DNA of 64,000 nt, from the NCBI GenBank assembly GCA_910589045.1, contig CAJUSH010000008.1, positions 1-64,000 on the forward strand, given 5' to 3'. The notes beneath the pieces are model-generated. The model searched no databases and was not told the DNA's origin. It saw nothing but the letters and a program-made list of their open reading frames with translations. Made by a program: the position numbers and the translations under genes. Origin of the DNA: an uncultured Eubacterium sp. GTDB taxonomy: Bacteria > Bacillota_A > Clostridia > Lachnospirales > Lachnospiraceae. Shown here one piece after another: positions 15,685 through 25,502 of the stretch (within the stretch, counting starts at the first letter, position 1; each line of letters opens with the position of its first letter).

Positions 15685-18330
15685 TTGGCTGATTATTCAC
15701 CCATGATGCAGCATTATCTACAAACGAAGGAAGCACACCAGGATTGCATTTTATTTTACCGGCTGGGAGACTTTTACGAGATGTTTTTCGAGGACGCCCT
15801 GAAAGCCTCCGAGGAACTGGAGCTGACGCTGACCGGAAAGCAGTGCGGCGCCGAGGAACGCGCGCCCATGTGCGGCGTGCCGTTTCACGCGGCGGATACA
15901 TACATTAACCGCCTGGTGGCAAAGGGCTACAAGGTCGCCATCTGTGAGCAGGTCGGCGACCCGAAGGCATCCAGAGGTATTGTGGAGCGCAAGGTCATCC
16001 GTATCATCACGCCCGGCACAAAGACGGACGAGTCGCTGGATGAAACAAAAAACAACTATCTCATGTGCGTTTACTGTGACGCGGATGTTTTCGGCGTCTC
16101 CACTGCGGACGTCTCCACCGGGGATTTTTTCGTAACGGAGATTGATTCGGCGGGGAAGCTTTTAGACGAGATCAACAAGTTTGCGCCCTCGGAGATCATC
16201 TGCAACGATGCCCTTTTCATGAGCACACTTGACGTCGAGAATTTGAAGGACCGGCTGCGCATCACCGTGACGGCGCTGGATTCCTGGTATTTCACCGATG
16301 ATCAGGCAAAGGAAACGCTGCTTTCCCATTTCCATGTGAGCAGCCTGCAGGGGCTTGGGCTTGCCGATTATCCATGCGGGACGCCTGCGGCGGGTGCGCT
16401 TTTAAAATATCTTTACGAGACGCAGATGAACGGGCTGGAGCACATGACAAGCATCCATCCCTATTCCACCGGCGCCTTCATGGTGCTGGATTCCTCCACG
16501 CGCCGAAATCTTGAGCTGGTGGAGACGATGCGCGAGAAAAATAAAAAAGGCTCCCTCCTGTGGGTGCTGGACAAGACAAAGACCGCCATGGGCGCAAGGC
16601 TTCTGCGTACCTATGTGGAGCAGCCGCTGATCGGCAGGGATGAGATCGAGGCGCGCTACGACGCCATTGAGGAGCTGAATAACAACGTAATCAGCCGCGA
16701 GGAGCTTCGGGAGTATCTGCATCCCATCTACGATATGGAGCGGCTCATCACCCGTATCAGCTATCAGACCGCGAACCCCCGGGATCTCATCGCGTTCCGC
16801 AACTCCGTGCAGATGCTTCCGGCTATCCGCATGGTGCTCTCCGAGTTTGGCAGTACGGCCCTTGAAAAGCTGTTTGACGAAATGGATGCGCTCGAGGATA
16901 TCTATCAGTGGGTGGACGAGGCCATCGTCGAGGAGCCGCCCATCTCCGTACACGACGGGGGAATCATAAAGGAGGGCTACTTTGAGGATGTAGATAAGCT
17001 GCGCCGTGCAAAGACCGACGGCAAAAAATGGCTTGCCGAGATTGAAGCGCGGGAGCGTGAAAAGACCGGTATCAAAAATCTGCGCATCAAGTACAACAAG
17101 GTGTTCGGGTACTATCTGGAGGTCACAAATTCCTACCGGGAGCTTGTGCCGGATTATTATACGCGCAAGCAGACCCTTACAAATGCGGAGCGCTATATTA
17201 CACCGGAGCTAAAGGAGCTGGAGGAAACAATCCTCGGCGCGGAGGACAAGCTGTTTCAGCTGGAGTATGAGCTGTTTCGGCAGCTGAGGGAGAAGCTTAC
17301 CGGTGAGGTTATGCGCATCCAGAAAACCGCCAAGGCGATCGCCGGGCTTGATGTGCTGCTCTCACTCGCATATGTGGCGGAGAGCAATCATTACTGCCGT
17401 CCGACGCTCAACGAAAAGGGTGTCATTGACATCCGTGAGGGACGTCATCCGGTGGTGGAGAAGATGATCCGGAGTGACATGTTTATTCCGAACGACACCT
17501 ACCTCGATAACCGGACGCACCGCATCTCCATCATTACAGGCCCGAATATGGCCGGAAAATCCACCTACATGCGCCAGAGCGCCCTCATCGTTCTCATGGC
17601 GCAGCTTGGCAGCTTTGTTCCGGCAAAGAGCGCCGAGATCGGCCTGGTAGACCGGATCTTTACGCGGGTGGGCGCCAGCGACGACCTCGCCAGCGGCCAG
17701 AGCACCTTTATGGTAGAGATGAACGAGGTGGCAAATATTCTTCGAAATGCGACGCGGGACAGCCTGCTCATTCTCGACGAGATCGGGCGGGGCACCTCCA
17801 CCTTCGACGGGCTCTCCATCGCCTGGGCGGTAGTGGAGCACATCAGCAATCCAAGGCTTCTGGGGGCGAAAACCCTCTTTGCGACCCATTACCACGAGCT
17901 TACCGAGCTGGAGGGAAAGCTTGACAACGTGAACAATTACTGTATCGCCGTCAAGGAAAAGGGCGACGATATCGTGTTTCTGCGGAAAATCGTAAAGGGC
18001 GGCGCCGACCGCAGCTACGGTATCCAGGTGGCAAAGCTGGCGGGTGTGCCGGATTCGGTCATCGGCCGGGCGAAGGAGATCTGTCAGGAGCTGATTGACA
18101 ACAACATTACCTGCGGAGTGGAGAGCCTTGCGCCGCAAAAGCGCACACACAGGCGGGTCAAAAAGATGGACGAGGTGGATCAGAACCAGATCTCCCTGTT
18201 CGATGCTTCGGGGGACGAGCAGATTCTCTCGGAGCTAAAGGAACTCGATCTCGGGAACTATACGCCAATCGAGGCATTAAACAAGCTCTACGAGCTGCAG
18301 GGGAAGCTGAAAAACCGCTGGCAGGGCTAG
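15685..18330 (+). CDS. mutS: DNA mismatch recognition protein MutS
   Basis: An 881-residue MutS. The mismatch-binding domain shows YRLGDFYEMFFEDA with the Phe-x-Glu mismatch motif (residues 32-35). The ATPase domain has GPNMAGKSTYMRQ near residue 620, LILDEIGRGTSTFDG and THYHELTELE. The start is TTG 15685, preceded by AGGAGGAAGG. It is followed by mutL after 93 bases containing a good promoter, so mutL can also be expressed on its own. Length and domain order are normal. Confidence 0.97.
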   Translation: MADYSPMMQHYLQTKEAHQDCILFYRLGDFYEMFFEDALKASEELELTLTGKQCGAEERAPMCGVPFHAADTYINRLVAKGYKVAICEQVGDPKASRGIVERKVIRIITPGTKTDESLDETKNNYLMCVYCDADVFGVSTADVSTGDFFVTEIDSAGKLLDEINKFAPSEIICNDALFMSTLDVENLKDRLRITVTALDSWYFTDDQAKETLLSHFHVSSLQGLGLADYPCGTPAAGALLKYLYETQMNGLEHMTSIHPYSTGAFMVLDSSTRRNLELVETMREKNKKGSLLWVLDKTKTAMGARLLRTYVEQPLIGRDEIEARYDAIEELNNNVISREELREYLHPIYDMERLITRISYQTANPRDLIAFRNSVQMLPAIRMVLSEFGSTALEKLFDEMDALEDIYQWVDEAIVEEPPISVHDGGIIKEGYFEDVDKLRRAKTDGKKWLAEIEAREREKTGIKNLRIKYNKVFGYYLEVTNSYRELVPDYYTRKQTLTNAERYITPELKELEETILGAEDKLFQLEYELFRQLREKLTGEVMRIQKTAKAIAGLDVLLSLAYVAESNHYCRPTLNEKGVIDIREGRHPVVEKMIRSDMFIPNDTYLDNRTHRISIITGPNMAGKSTYMRQSALIVLMAQLGSFVPAKSAEIGLVDRIFTRVGASDDLASGQSTFMVEMNEVANILRNATRDSLLILDEIGRGTSTFDGLSIAWAVVEHISNPRLLGAKTLFATHYHELTELEGKLDNVNNYCIAVKEKGDDIVFLRKIVKGGADRSYGIQVAKLAGVPDSVIGRAKEICQELIDNNITCGVESLAPQKRTHRRVKKMDEVDQNQISLFDASGDEQILSELKELDLGNYTPIEALNKLYELQGKLKNRWQG

Positions 18331-18362
18331 CTAATGGCTGCTGCGGCACCGCAAAACGTATA

Positions 18363-18391
18363 TTGTAGGGAAAAATGCTTTATGCTATGAT
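18363..18391 (+). promoter_or_regulatory. Predicted sigma-A promoter for mutL
   Basis: TTGTAG at 18363-18368 and TATGAT at 18386-18391 are separated by 17 bases, about 30 bases before the mutL ATG, which carries AAGGAGG. A mutS readthrough transcript would also cover mutL. Confidence 0.5.
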
Positions 18392-18423
18392 TGAGGTAAT
18401 GATACACACACAAGGAGGCTGCC

Positions 18424-20463
18424 ATGCCGGACATACAACTGCTGGACGAGGCTACAATTGAAAAGATCGCGGCGGGAGAGGTCGTGGAACGCCCCTCCTC
18501 AGTGGCGAAGGAGCTGGTAGAGAACGCCATCGATGCCCGTGCAACCTTTATCACGGTGGAGATCAAGGAGGGCGGTACGACGTTTCTGCGTGTTACCGAC
18601 AACGGCTGCGGCATCGAGCCGGATCAGGTAAAGCTTGCATTCCTGCGCCATTCCACGAGCAAGATCCGCAGTATGGAGGATCTGCTCTGCGTAAAATCCC
18701 TCGGTTTCCGCGGCGAGGCGCTCGCGAGCATCAGCGCGGTTTCACAGGTGGAATTGATCACAAGGCCACGGGGTGCCCTCACCGGCGCGCGCTTTGTCAT
18801 CGAGGGCTCAAAGGAAAAGCTTTTTGAGGAGGTGGGCGCGCCGGAGGGCACCACATTCCTCGTAAGAAATCTGTTTTTTAATACACCGGTGCGGCGCAAA
18901 TTTTTAAAGTCAGCACAGACCGAGGGCGGCTATATTTCCACGCTCATGGAGCGTCTCGCGCTCTCGCATCCCGAGATTTCCTTTCAGCTCATTGTAAACA
19001 ACCAGCCGAAGCTGCACACCTCGGGCAACTGCAACCGCAGGGATATTATCTACCATATATATGGAAAGGAGATCGCCGCAAACCTTCTGCCTGTCGACGG
19101 TGAGCGGGGCGGGATCCGTTTGACGGGCTTTATCGGAAAGCCCGTGATTTCCCGCAGTAACCGTAATTTTGAAAATTATTTTATTAACGGACGGTATATG
19201 AAAAGCCAGATCGTGGCAAAAGCGCTGGAGGAAGCATACAGACCCTACCTCATGAACCGTCAGTATCCATTTGCGGTGCTCTACATCACGATGGACGAGG
19301 AGCTTTTGGACGTGAACGTCCATCCCACGAAGATGGAGGCGCGCTTTGCACATGCGGAGCAGTTTTACGAAAATCTCGCCGCGCTTGTGCGTGAGGCACT
19401 CTCCGGGCGCGACCTGGTCGTGGAGGTATCGGGGGAAATGAAAGCAGCGAAGGCCGCGCAGCAGTCGAAGGCCGTGCCGGCACCGATACAGCCCTTTGAG
19501 CAAAAGCGGCTCTCGGACATGAAGCAGCGCACCGCGCAGGGGAAGCTGCCCGAGAGCTCCTACGAGAAAAAATATGCCCCGCGCCCGGCACAGACAAACA
19601 CGAGCGGGGATGACCGGTCTGCTCCGCCGCCGCAGAGCCTGACTTCGGCACAAAATGCGCAGCCGCCGCAAGGCCAGGCTTCGGCACCAAATGCACAGCC
19701 GCCGCAAAGCCAGGCTTCGGCACCAAATGCGCAGCCGCCGCAAAACCAGGCTTCGGCACAAAATGCGCAGCCGCCGCAAAGCCAGGCTTCGTCGCAGCGC
19801 ACACAGCCGCACCAGACGACCCTCACCGAGTTTTTCCGTGAGGAGGACGGCTACGGGGTCGGCTTTATCGAGCAGGCGAAGCGGGAAAATATCCGTATCA
19901 TCGGGCAGCTGTTTGACACGTACTGGCTTACACAGGCGGAGGACAAGCTCTTCATCATTGATCAGCATGCAGCACACGAAAAGGTGCTCTACGAGCGGAT
20001 GATGAAGCGCTTTGCAGATCGGGAGCTGACCTCCCAGCAGCTAAGCCCGCCGATTGTCCTGAGCCTGAATTTGCAGGAACAGGTCATACTGGAAACGCAC
20101 ACGGAATTTTTAAAGGGGCTTGGCTTTGCCATCGAGTCCTTCGGGGGCCGGGAGTACGTGCTCTCGGCGGTGCCGGACAATCTCTATGAGCTGGATGCAA
20201 AGGCATATTTTTATGAGCTTTTGGACGGAATCGCGGAGAGTCCGTCGGGAAAGGCCGAGCCTTCGGCGCTTCTCGCGAGGATTGCGACGGCGGCGTGCAA
20301 GGCAGCGATCAAGGGAAACCAGAGCATCAGCCGCGGGGAGGTGGAGGCGCTCATCAAGGAGCTTCTAACCCTTGAAAACCCGTATCACTGTCCCCATGGC
20401 AGACCGACCATGATCTCCATGAGTAAGCGTGAGATCGAGAAAAAATTCAAACGTATTATATAG
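18424..20463 (+). CDS. mutL: DNA mismatch repair protein MutL
   Basis: A 679-residue MutL. The N-terminal GHKL ATPase has the motifs KELVENAIDA, DNGCGI and GFRGEALASI. The C-terminal domain contains DQHAAHEKVLYE, the metal-binding endonuclease motif of nicking MutL proteins; the genome presumably lacks MutH, as other Firmicutes do. The linker (about residues 340-465) is expanded by tandem 12-residue repeats rich in Gln/Pro/Ala. It is transcribed behind mutS and ahead of miaA. Confidence 0.97.
   Translation: MPDIQLLDEATIEKIAAGEVVERPSSVAKELVENAIDARATFITVEIKEGGTTFLRVTDNGCGIEPDQVKLAFLRHSTSKIRSMEDLLCVKSLGFRGEALASISAVSQVELITRPRGALTGARFVIEGSKEKLFEEVGAPEGTTFLVRNLFFNTPVRRKFLKSAQTEGGYISTLMERLALSHPEISFQLIVNNQPKLHTSGNCNRRDIIYHIYGKEIAANLLPVDGERGGIRLTGFIGKPVISRSNRNFENYFINGRYMKSQIVAKALEEAYRPYLMNRQYPFAVLYITMDEELLDVNVHPTKMEARFAHAEQFYENLAALVREALSGRDLVVEVSGEMKAAKAAQQSKAVPAPIQPFEQKRLSDMKQRTAQGKLPESSYEKKYAPRPAQTNTSGDDRSAPPPQSLTSAQNAQPPQGQASAPNAQPPQSQASAPNAQPPQNQASAQNAQPPQSQASSQRTQPHQTTLTEFFREEDGYGVGFIEQAKRENIRIIGQLFDTYWLTQAEDKLFIIDQHAAHEKVLYERMMKRFADRELTSQQLSPPIVLSLNLQEQVILETHTEFLKGLGFAIESFGGREYVLSAVPDNLYELDAKAYFYELLDGIAESPSGKAEPSALLARIATAACKAAIKGNQSISRGEVEALIKELLTLENPYHCPHGRPTMISMSKREIEKKFKRII
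19652..19795 (+). repeat. 36-bp tandem repeat inside mutL linker
   Basis: Four consecutive near-identical 36-bp units encode NAQPPQxQASAx (x is G, S, N or S at the first variable site). Units begin near 19652, 19689, 19725 and 19760. Being a multiple of three, gain or loss of a unit keeps the frame. It lies in the disordered linker between the ATPase and endonuclease domains. Confidence 0.85.
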
Positions 20464-20525
20464 CCGCGCTGCGCAGGGCTGTCTGCGGCCAAACGCGGCA
20501 GGCACCGGTAAGAGGGGAACGAAAC

Positions 20526-21473
20526 ATGGATAAAAAAAGCCTGGTTATTTTAACCGGTCCGACCGCAGTGGGCAAAACGGCGCTGTCCATTGCGCTCGCA
20601 AAAAAATTGAACGCCGGAATCATTTCCGCGGATTCCATGCAGGTGTATAAGCACATGGACATCGGCTCCGCAAAGATAACGCCAGCGGAGATGCAGGGTG
20701 TCAGCCACGATCTGGTAGATGTATACATGCCCTGGGAGGAATTTCACGTCGTCCGCTTTCAAAAAGACGCAAAGGCGGCGATGGAGCGCCTCTGGGACGG
20801 GAACCGTCTGCCCCTTGTGGTGGGCGGAACAGGCTTTTACATTCAGGCGCTTCTCTACGATATCGATTTTACGGAGGAGGAATCCGACCCGGCGCTGCGG
20901 GCGTCCTACGAGGCTATCGCAAAGCAGGAAGGCGCACAGGCGCTCCACGCGCGCCTGCAGACAGTCGACCCGAAATCGGCGCAGGAGATTCATGCCAACA
21001 ATATCAGGCGGGTGATCAGGGCGCTGGAATTTTACGAAAAAACCGGTACGCCCATCTCCGCGCACAACGAGCGGGAGCGCGCCAGATCCTCCCCCTATCG
21101 GTTCGCCTATTTTGTGCTGACAGACGACAGGGAAAAGCTCTATGCGCGCATCGATGCCAGGGTAGACACGATGATGGAGCGCGGGCTGCTTGCAGAGGTA
21201 AAGGCCCTGCAGGACATGGGCTGTAAACGGGATATGACCGCGATGCAGGGACTCGGCTACAAGGAGCTGTTTGCCTATCTTGCGGGCGAGTGCTCCTTAG
21301 AGGAGGCGGTGCGCATCATCAAGCGGGACACCCGCCATTTTGCAAAGCGTCAGCTCACCTGGTTCAAACGGGAGCGGGATGTAACCTGGATCGACAAATC
21401 AGCCTTTGATTACGACAAAGAAAAAATATTATCTTATATATTGGAAATAATAGAAGAGCGGGGGATACGATAA
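20526..21473 (+). CDS. miaA: tRNA dimethylallyltransferase MiaA
   Basis: A 315-residue enzyme that transfers a dimethylallyl group to N6 of A37 in tRNAs reading UNN codons. P-loop GPTAVGKTALS at residues 11-21, then ISADSMQVYKHMDIGSAK, VGGTGFYIQALL and QRxLTWFKR-type RQLTWFKRERD near the C-terminus. GAGGGG precedes ATG 20526, and the TAA directly abuts the next ATG at 21474. Normal length. The mutS-mutL-miaA order is common in Firmicutes. Confidence 0.96.
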   Translation: MDKKSLVILTGPTAVGKTALSIALAKKLNAGIISADSMQVYKHMDIGSAKITPAEMQGVSHDLVDVYMPWEEFHVVRFQKDAKAAMERLWDGNRLPLVVGGTGFYIQALLYDIDFTEEESDPALRASYEAIAKQEGAQALHARLQTVDPKSAQEIHANNIRRVIRALEFYEKTGTPISAHNERERARSSPYRFAYFVLTDDREKLYARIDARVDTMMERGLLAEVKALQDMGCKRDMTAMQGLGYKELFAYLAGECSLEEAVRIIKRDTRHFAKRQLTWFKRERDVTWIDKSAFDYDKEKILSYILEIIEERGIR

Positions 21474-22778
21474 ATGGAACAGATGCTTGATTTAAAGGCG
21501 GCATACGCCCGGATGGGCATTGAGGAGCCGGTATTTGATTTCGGGGCAAAAATCGAAGCGGAGCTTTCCGGGCGGTTTGCGTCCATCGACGGGGTAGCGG
21601 AATATAACCAGATGAAGGTCATCGCGGCGATGCAGAAAAACCGGGTGAGCGCCGAATGCTTTAACGCCACGAGCGGTTACGGCTACAACGATCTGGGGCG
21701 CGATACCCTCGAACAGGTTTACGCCGACGTCTTTCACACCCAGGCGGCGTTAGTCCGCCCGCAGATCACCTGCGGCACACACGCGCTGGCACTGGCGCTC
21801 ATGTCAAACCTGCGCCCCGGCGACGAGCTGCTCTCCCCGGTCGGAAAGCCCTATGATACGCTCGAGGAGGTGATCGGCATCCACCCGTCAAGGGGCTCAC
21901 TTGCGGAGTACGGCGTCACCTACCGGCAGGTGGAATTTTTGCCGGACGGCGGCTTTGACTACGAGGGCATTAAAAATGCCATAAACGAGCGGACAAAGCT
22001 TGTGACGATCCAGCGCTCCAAGGGCTATCTCATGCGAAAAACCTTGTCCGTCGCACAGATCGGCGAGCTGATCGCCTTTGTAAAGGGCATTAAGCCGGAC
22101 GTAATCTGCATGGTTGACAACTGCTACGGCGAGTTTGTGGAACGACAGGAGCCAGGCGACGTGGGCGCGGACATGGTGGTCGGCTCCCTCATCAAAAACC
22201 CGGGCGGCGGGCTTGCACCCATCGGCGGCTACATCGCAGGCACAGCGGAATGCGTGGAAAACGCGGCCTGTCGGCTGACATCCCCCGGACTCGGAAAGGA
22301 GGTCGGTGCCTCCCTCGGCGTCATGCTGCCCTTTTATCAGGGGTTATTTTTCGCACCGAATGTGGTTGCCGGTGCGTTGAAGGGCGCGATCTTTGCCGCA
22401 AACCTCTACGAACGGCTGGGCTTTACTGTGCTGCCAAACGGCTCCGAGCCGCGTCATGACATTATCCAGGCCATCGCGCTTGAAACGCCAGAGCGGCTGT
22501 GCGCCTTCTGCGAGGGCATCCAGGCAGGGGCACCCGTGGACAGCTACGTAACGCCGGAGCCGTGGGACATGCCGGGCTACGACAGCAAGGTGATCATGGC
22601 GGCCGGTGCCTTCGTCCAGGGCTCCTCCATCGAGCTTTCCGCTGACGGGCCGCTGCGGGCACCCTACAACGTTTATTTCCAGGGCGGGCTGACGTGGCAT
22701 CACGCAAAATTCGGGATTCTGATGTCTTTAGAAAAACTTTATATTCACAACCTTGTTAATAAAGACCTGATGTGTTAG
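21474..22778 (+). CDS. PLP-dependent lyase, YnbB/aluminium-resistance family
   Basis: A 434-residue fold-type I PLP enzyme of the family called aluminium resistance protein or YnbB, related to methionine gamma-lyase. The blocks FNATSGYGYNDLGRDTLEQ, RPQITCGTHALALAL and MVDNCYGEF are typical; the PLP lysine is in VGSLIKNPGGG. The substrate is unproven. It stands zero bases behind miaA, an arrangement seen in other Firmicutes, so it is co-transcribed with the mut-mia operon. A promoter-like sequence in its 3' end probably serves radC. Confidence 0.88.
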   Translation: MEQMLDLKAAYARMGIEEPVFDFGAKIEAELSGRFASIDGVAEYNQMKVIAAMQKNRVSAECFNATSGYGYNDLGRDTLEQVYADVFHTQAALVRPQITCGTHALALALMSNLRPGDELLSPVGKPYDTLEEVIGIHPSRGSLAEYGVTYRQVEFLPDGGFDYEGIKNAINERTKLVTIQRSKGYLMRKTLSVAQIGELIAFVKGIKPDVICMVDNCYGEFVERQEPGDVGADMVVGSLIKNPGGGLAPIGGYIAGTAECVENAACRLTSPGLGKEVGASLGVMLPFYQGLFFAPNVVAGALKGAIFAANLYERLGFTVLPNGSEPRHDIIQAIALETPERLCAFCEGIQAGAPVDSYVTPEPWDMPGYDSKVIMAAGAFVQGSSIELSADGPLRAPYNVYFQGGLTWHHAKFGILMSLEKLYIHNLVNKDLMC

Positions 22779-22781
22779 AAT
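22753..22781 (+). promoter_or_regulatory. Predicted sigma-A promoter for radC
   Basis: TTGTTA (22753-22758) and TAGAAT (22776-22781) with 17 bases between, overlapping the end of the lyase gene and about 60 bases before the first radC start. Confidence 0.5.
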
Positions 22782-22839
22782 AAAACGATACCAGTTCAGC
22801 CATTTTTTGTAAAAAGGCCGAGCGGTTTACGAAGGAAAC

Positions 22840-23577
22840 ATGGGACATACCTTTTTGGGGAGAGAGCAGGAAGGGGACCGTGTGACTAATCATTTTACAG
22901 CAAAGGAGCTTCCGGTATCGGAACGCCCCTATGAAAAATGCCTGCTGGCAGGCCCGCAGGCACTCTCGGACGCGGAGCTTTTAGCCGTCATATTAAAGAG
23001 CGGCAGCAGACAGCAGAATGCCGTGCAGCTCGCACAGTGCATTCTGCAGGCAGGGGAGCGGGGACTTCTGAATCTCTATGACCTCTCCCTTACGGATCTG
23101 CAGACCTTTGACGGCATCGGTAAGGTCAAGGCGATCCAGCTCAAATGCGCGGCGGAATTGTCCCGCAGAATTGCCCGGACGGACCGCAGGGATCGCGTAT
23201 GCCTTTCGGAACCGGAATCCGTTGCGGCCTACTTTATGGAACGGCTGCGGCATGAGCACAGGGAGCAGCTTGTAATCGCCATGTTTGACACAAAATGCCA
23301 TCTGATCGGAGACGCGCAGATCGCTACGGGGAGTGCACGCGCTGTGCTTGTCTCACCGCGTGATATTTTTATGTGTGCCTTAAAGCAGCGGGCGACAGCC
23401 ATTATCCTTCTGCACAACCATCCCAGCGGGGATCCCGCGCCAAGCCGGGATGACATGCAGCTCACAAAGCGCATTATGGAGTGCGGGGAGCTTCTGGATA
23501 TCGGCCTGTCCGACCACATTATTATCGGGGACAATCATTATTACAGCTTCCGGGAAAACAAACAGATTTTAGTTTAG
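22840..23577 (+). CDS. radC: RadC/YeeS family JAB-domain protein
   Basis: A RadC-like protein: N-terminal helix-hairpin-helix region (LQTFDGIGKVKAIQLKCAAE) and a C-terminal JAMM domain with LLHNHPSGDPAPSRDD (H-x-H...D metal motif). Despite its name, evidence for a repair role is weak; the enzymatic activity is not settled. ATG 22840 has GAAGGAAAC before it; GTG 22882 has AGGAAGGGG and would give the more usual N-terminus (TNHFTAKELPVSERPYEK). Both are possible. It lies just ahead of mreB, the standard Firmicute order. Confidence 0.92.
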   Translation: MGHTFLGREQEGDRVTNHFTAKELPVSERPYEKCLLAGPQALSDAELLAVILKSGSRQQNAVQLAQCILQAGERGLLNLYDLSLTDLQTFDGIGKVKAIQLKCAAELSRRIARTDRRDRVCLSEPESVAAYFMERLRHEHREQLVIAMFDTKCHLIGDAQIATGSARAVLVSPRDIFMCALKQRATAIILLHNHPSGDPAPSRDDMQLTKRIMECGELLDIGLSDHIIIGDNHYYSFRENKQILV

Positions 23578-23589
23578 GAGAGAACACTT

Positions 23590-24606
23590 ATGAGCAGCAA
23601 TGTATACGGAATCGACTTGGGAACCACAAATTTGAAGGTATTCTGCAAAGCCACCGGAACGATTTTGAACGAGAAGAACACCGTTGCAATCGTAAATAAA
23701 AACCAGCTGTATGCCTACGGAGACGCGGCATACGCCATGTATGAGAAGGCGCCGGAGAGCATTCAGGTATCCTTTCCGGTGGTGAGCGGCGTCATTGCGG
23801 AGTACAATTTCCTTCAGACCATGATTTTTGAATTTCTGGAGAAAAACACGAAGGGCAAGCTGCGCGGGGCGGAGTTCATTGTTGCCGTACCCACCGATAT
23901 TACGGAGGTGGAGAAAAAAGCGTTTTTCGATATGTTTTACAAGAGCAAGGCAAAGCCCAGGCTCGTACAGGTGTGCGAAAAGCCCATCGCGGATGCGGTA
24001 GGTCTGGGCCTTGACGTCAATGAGCCGACAGGCGTCATGGTCGTGGACATCGGTGCGGACACCACGGAAATCTCGATTATCTCCCTGGGCGGGCTGGTCC
24101 TCAGCAGTCTGCTTCATTTCGGCGGCAACCAGCTCGACGAGTCCATCATTTCCTACGTGCGCAAGCACAGCAACCTTCTGATCGGACAAAAGACCGCCTG
24201 CGCCCTCAAGGAGACCATCGGCTGCGCACTGCCCGGAAACGAGGAAACTATGGCCATCGTGGGCCGGGATGTGGTGAGCGGACTCCCCATCGAGATGGAG
24301 ATCAGCGCTGCCCAGGTACACGAGGCGATACAAAACGATTTGAGCGATATCTGCGGCTCCATCAAGATGACGCTGGAGCACACGCCGCCGGAGCTGGCGC
24401 GGGATATCATACACGCGGGCATCTATATGACCGGCGGCTCCTCGCGGATCGCCAAGCTCGACGAGCTGTTCTCCACAACCACCGGCATCAAGGTCAATAC
24501 GTGCGAGGATCCGGAGGAGTGTGTGGCGAGAGGGCTGGTGAAGCTGGTGAGCGACACGAAGTTCCGCCACCTCGCGTACACGCTCAAGGAAAAGATTTAT
24601 ATATAA
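23590..24606 (+). CDS. mreB: Rod-shape actin homologue MreB
   Basis: A 338-residue MreB/Mbl protein: phosphate-binding loops GIDLGTTNLKVF and VVDIGADTTEISII, adenosine loop MTGGSSRIAKLDEL. It polymerises under the membrane and guides lateral cell-wall synthesis with MreC, MreD, RodA and PBP2, all of which lie downstream here. The Shine-Dalgarno GGAGAG precedes ATG 23590. The residues around loop 1 (GTTNLKVF rather than GTANTLVY) make it a divergent clostridial-type MreB. Confidence 0.95.
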   Translation: MSSNVYGIDLGTTNLKVFCKATGTILNEKNTVAIVNKNQLYAYGDAAYAMYEKAPESIQVSFPVVSGVIAEYNFLQTMIFEFLEKNTKGKLRGAEFIVAVPTDITEVEKKAFFDMFYKSKAKPRLVQVCEKPIADAVGLGLDVNEPTGVMVVDIGADTTEISIISLGGLVLSSLLHFGGNQLDESIISYVRKHSNLLIGQKTACALKETIGCALPGNEETMAIVGRDVVSGLPIEMEISAAQVHEAIQNDLSDICGSIKMTLEHTPPELARDIIHAGIYMTGGSSRIAKLDELFSTTTGIKVNTCEDPEECVARGLVKLVSDTKFRHLAYTLKEKIYI

Positions 24607-24622
24607 GAGGACATAAGTAAGA

Positions 24623-25501
24623 ATGGCGCGTGTAAGACGTAAAAACAAAAAAAATATTCCCGCTAAATATATACTGCTTGTATTGACCCTTGTGTGCTTT
24701 CTGCTTATGATGGGAAGCTTTACCCTTGGCTGGACAGCCGGCCCGGTGGGGACGGCTGCGAGCTACGTATTCATTCCCATGCAGCGCGGGCTTACCGAGA
24801 TTGGAAACTGGATTTCGGACAAGACCTATGAGCTTGCCTCGCTGCGCAACGTCATGCAGGAAAACGAGACGCTGAAAAACCAGGTGGACGAGCTGACCGA
24901 GGAATTGAACGCACTCAAGCTGGAGCAGTACGACACGGAGGATCTGCGCGAGCTGGTGGAGCTCCAGAAGAGCTATTCCGATTACAACAAGCTCCCGGCG
25001 AGCGTGATCAGCAAGGATCCCGGGAACTGGTTTGATACGTTTCTGATCGACAAGGGGACGGACGACGGCGTCGCCGTCGGCATGAATGTGATCACCGGGA
25101 GCGGGCTTGCCGGTATCATCACAGAGGTCGGTGCAAACTACGCAAAGGTGCGCTCCATCGTGGACGACATGAGCAGCGTCAGCGGTATGGTGCTCTCGAC
25201 CTCCGACTACTGTGTGGTCAACGGTGACCTGCAGGTCATGGACGAGCGGCAGATGATCACCTTTTCAAATTTGAAGGATACAAACAACAGGGTATCCGTG
25301 GGAGATCAGGTCGTGACCTCCTACATCAGCCCCGACTATGTACAGGGGCTTTTGATCGGCTACATCAGCGAGATACATGTCAATTCCAACAACCTGACAA
25401 AATCCGGCCTGATCACGCCGGTTGTGGATTTTGAGCACATCAAGCATGTGCTTGTAATCACGGATTTAAAAACCACGACAGGAACCGTGGAGAAAGAATA
25501 G
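24623..25501 (+). CDS. mreC: Rod-shape protein MreC
   Basis: A 292-residue MreC. Basic N-terminus (MARVRRKNKKN), one membrane helix at about residues 15-36, a coiled coil at about 75-110 (NETLKNQVDELTEELNALKL) and the extracytoplasmic double beta-barrel (DKGTDDGVAVGMNVITGSGL, later GDQVVTSYISPDYVQGLLIG). It bridges the cytoplasmic MreB filaments to the periplasmic face of PBP2. It ends one base before mreD. Confidence 0.95.
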   Translation: MARVRRKNKKNIPAKYILLVLTLVCFLLMMGSFTLGWTAGPVGTAASYVFIPMQRGLTEIGNWISDKTYELASLRNVMQENETLKNQVDELTEELNALKLEQYDTEDLRELVELQKSYSDYNKLPASVISKDPGNWFDTFLIDKGTDDGVAVGMNVITGSGLAGIITEVGANYAKVRSIVDDMSSVSGMVLSTSDYCVVNGDLQVMDERQMITFSNLKDTNNRVSVGDQVVTSYISPDYVQGLLIGYISEIHVNSNNLTKSGLITPVVDFEHIKHVLVITDLKTTTGTVEKE

Positions 25502-25502
25502 G

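Noticed and set aside
18910..19977. A 355-residue minus-strand frame inside mutL
   Set aside because: Antisense shadow of the MutL repeats (repeated LRRLRIxCRSLAL pattern) with no ribosome site.
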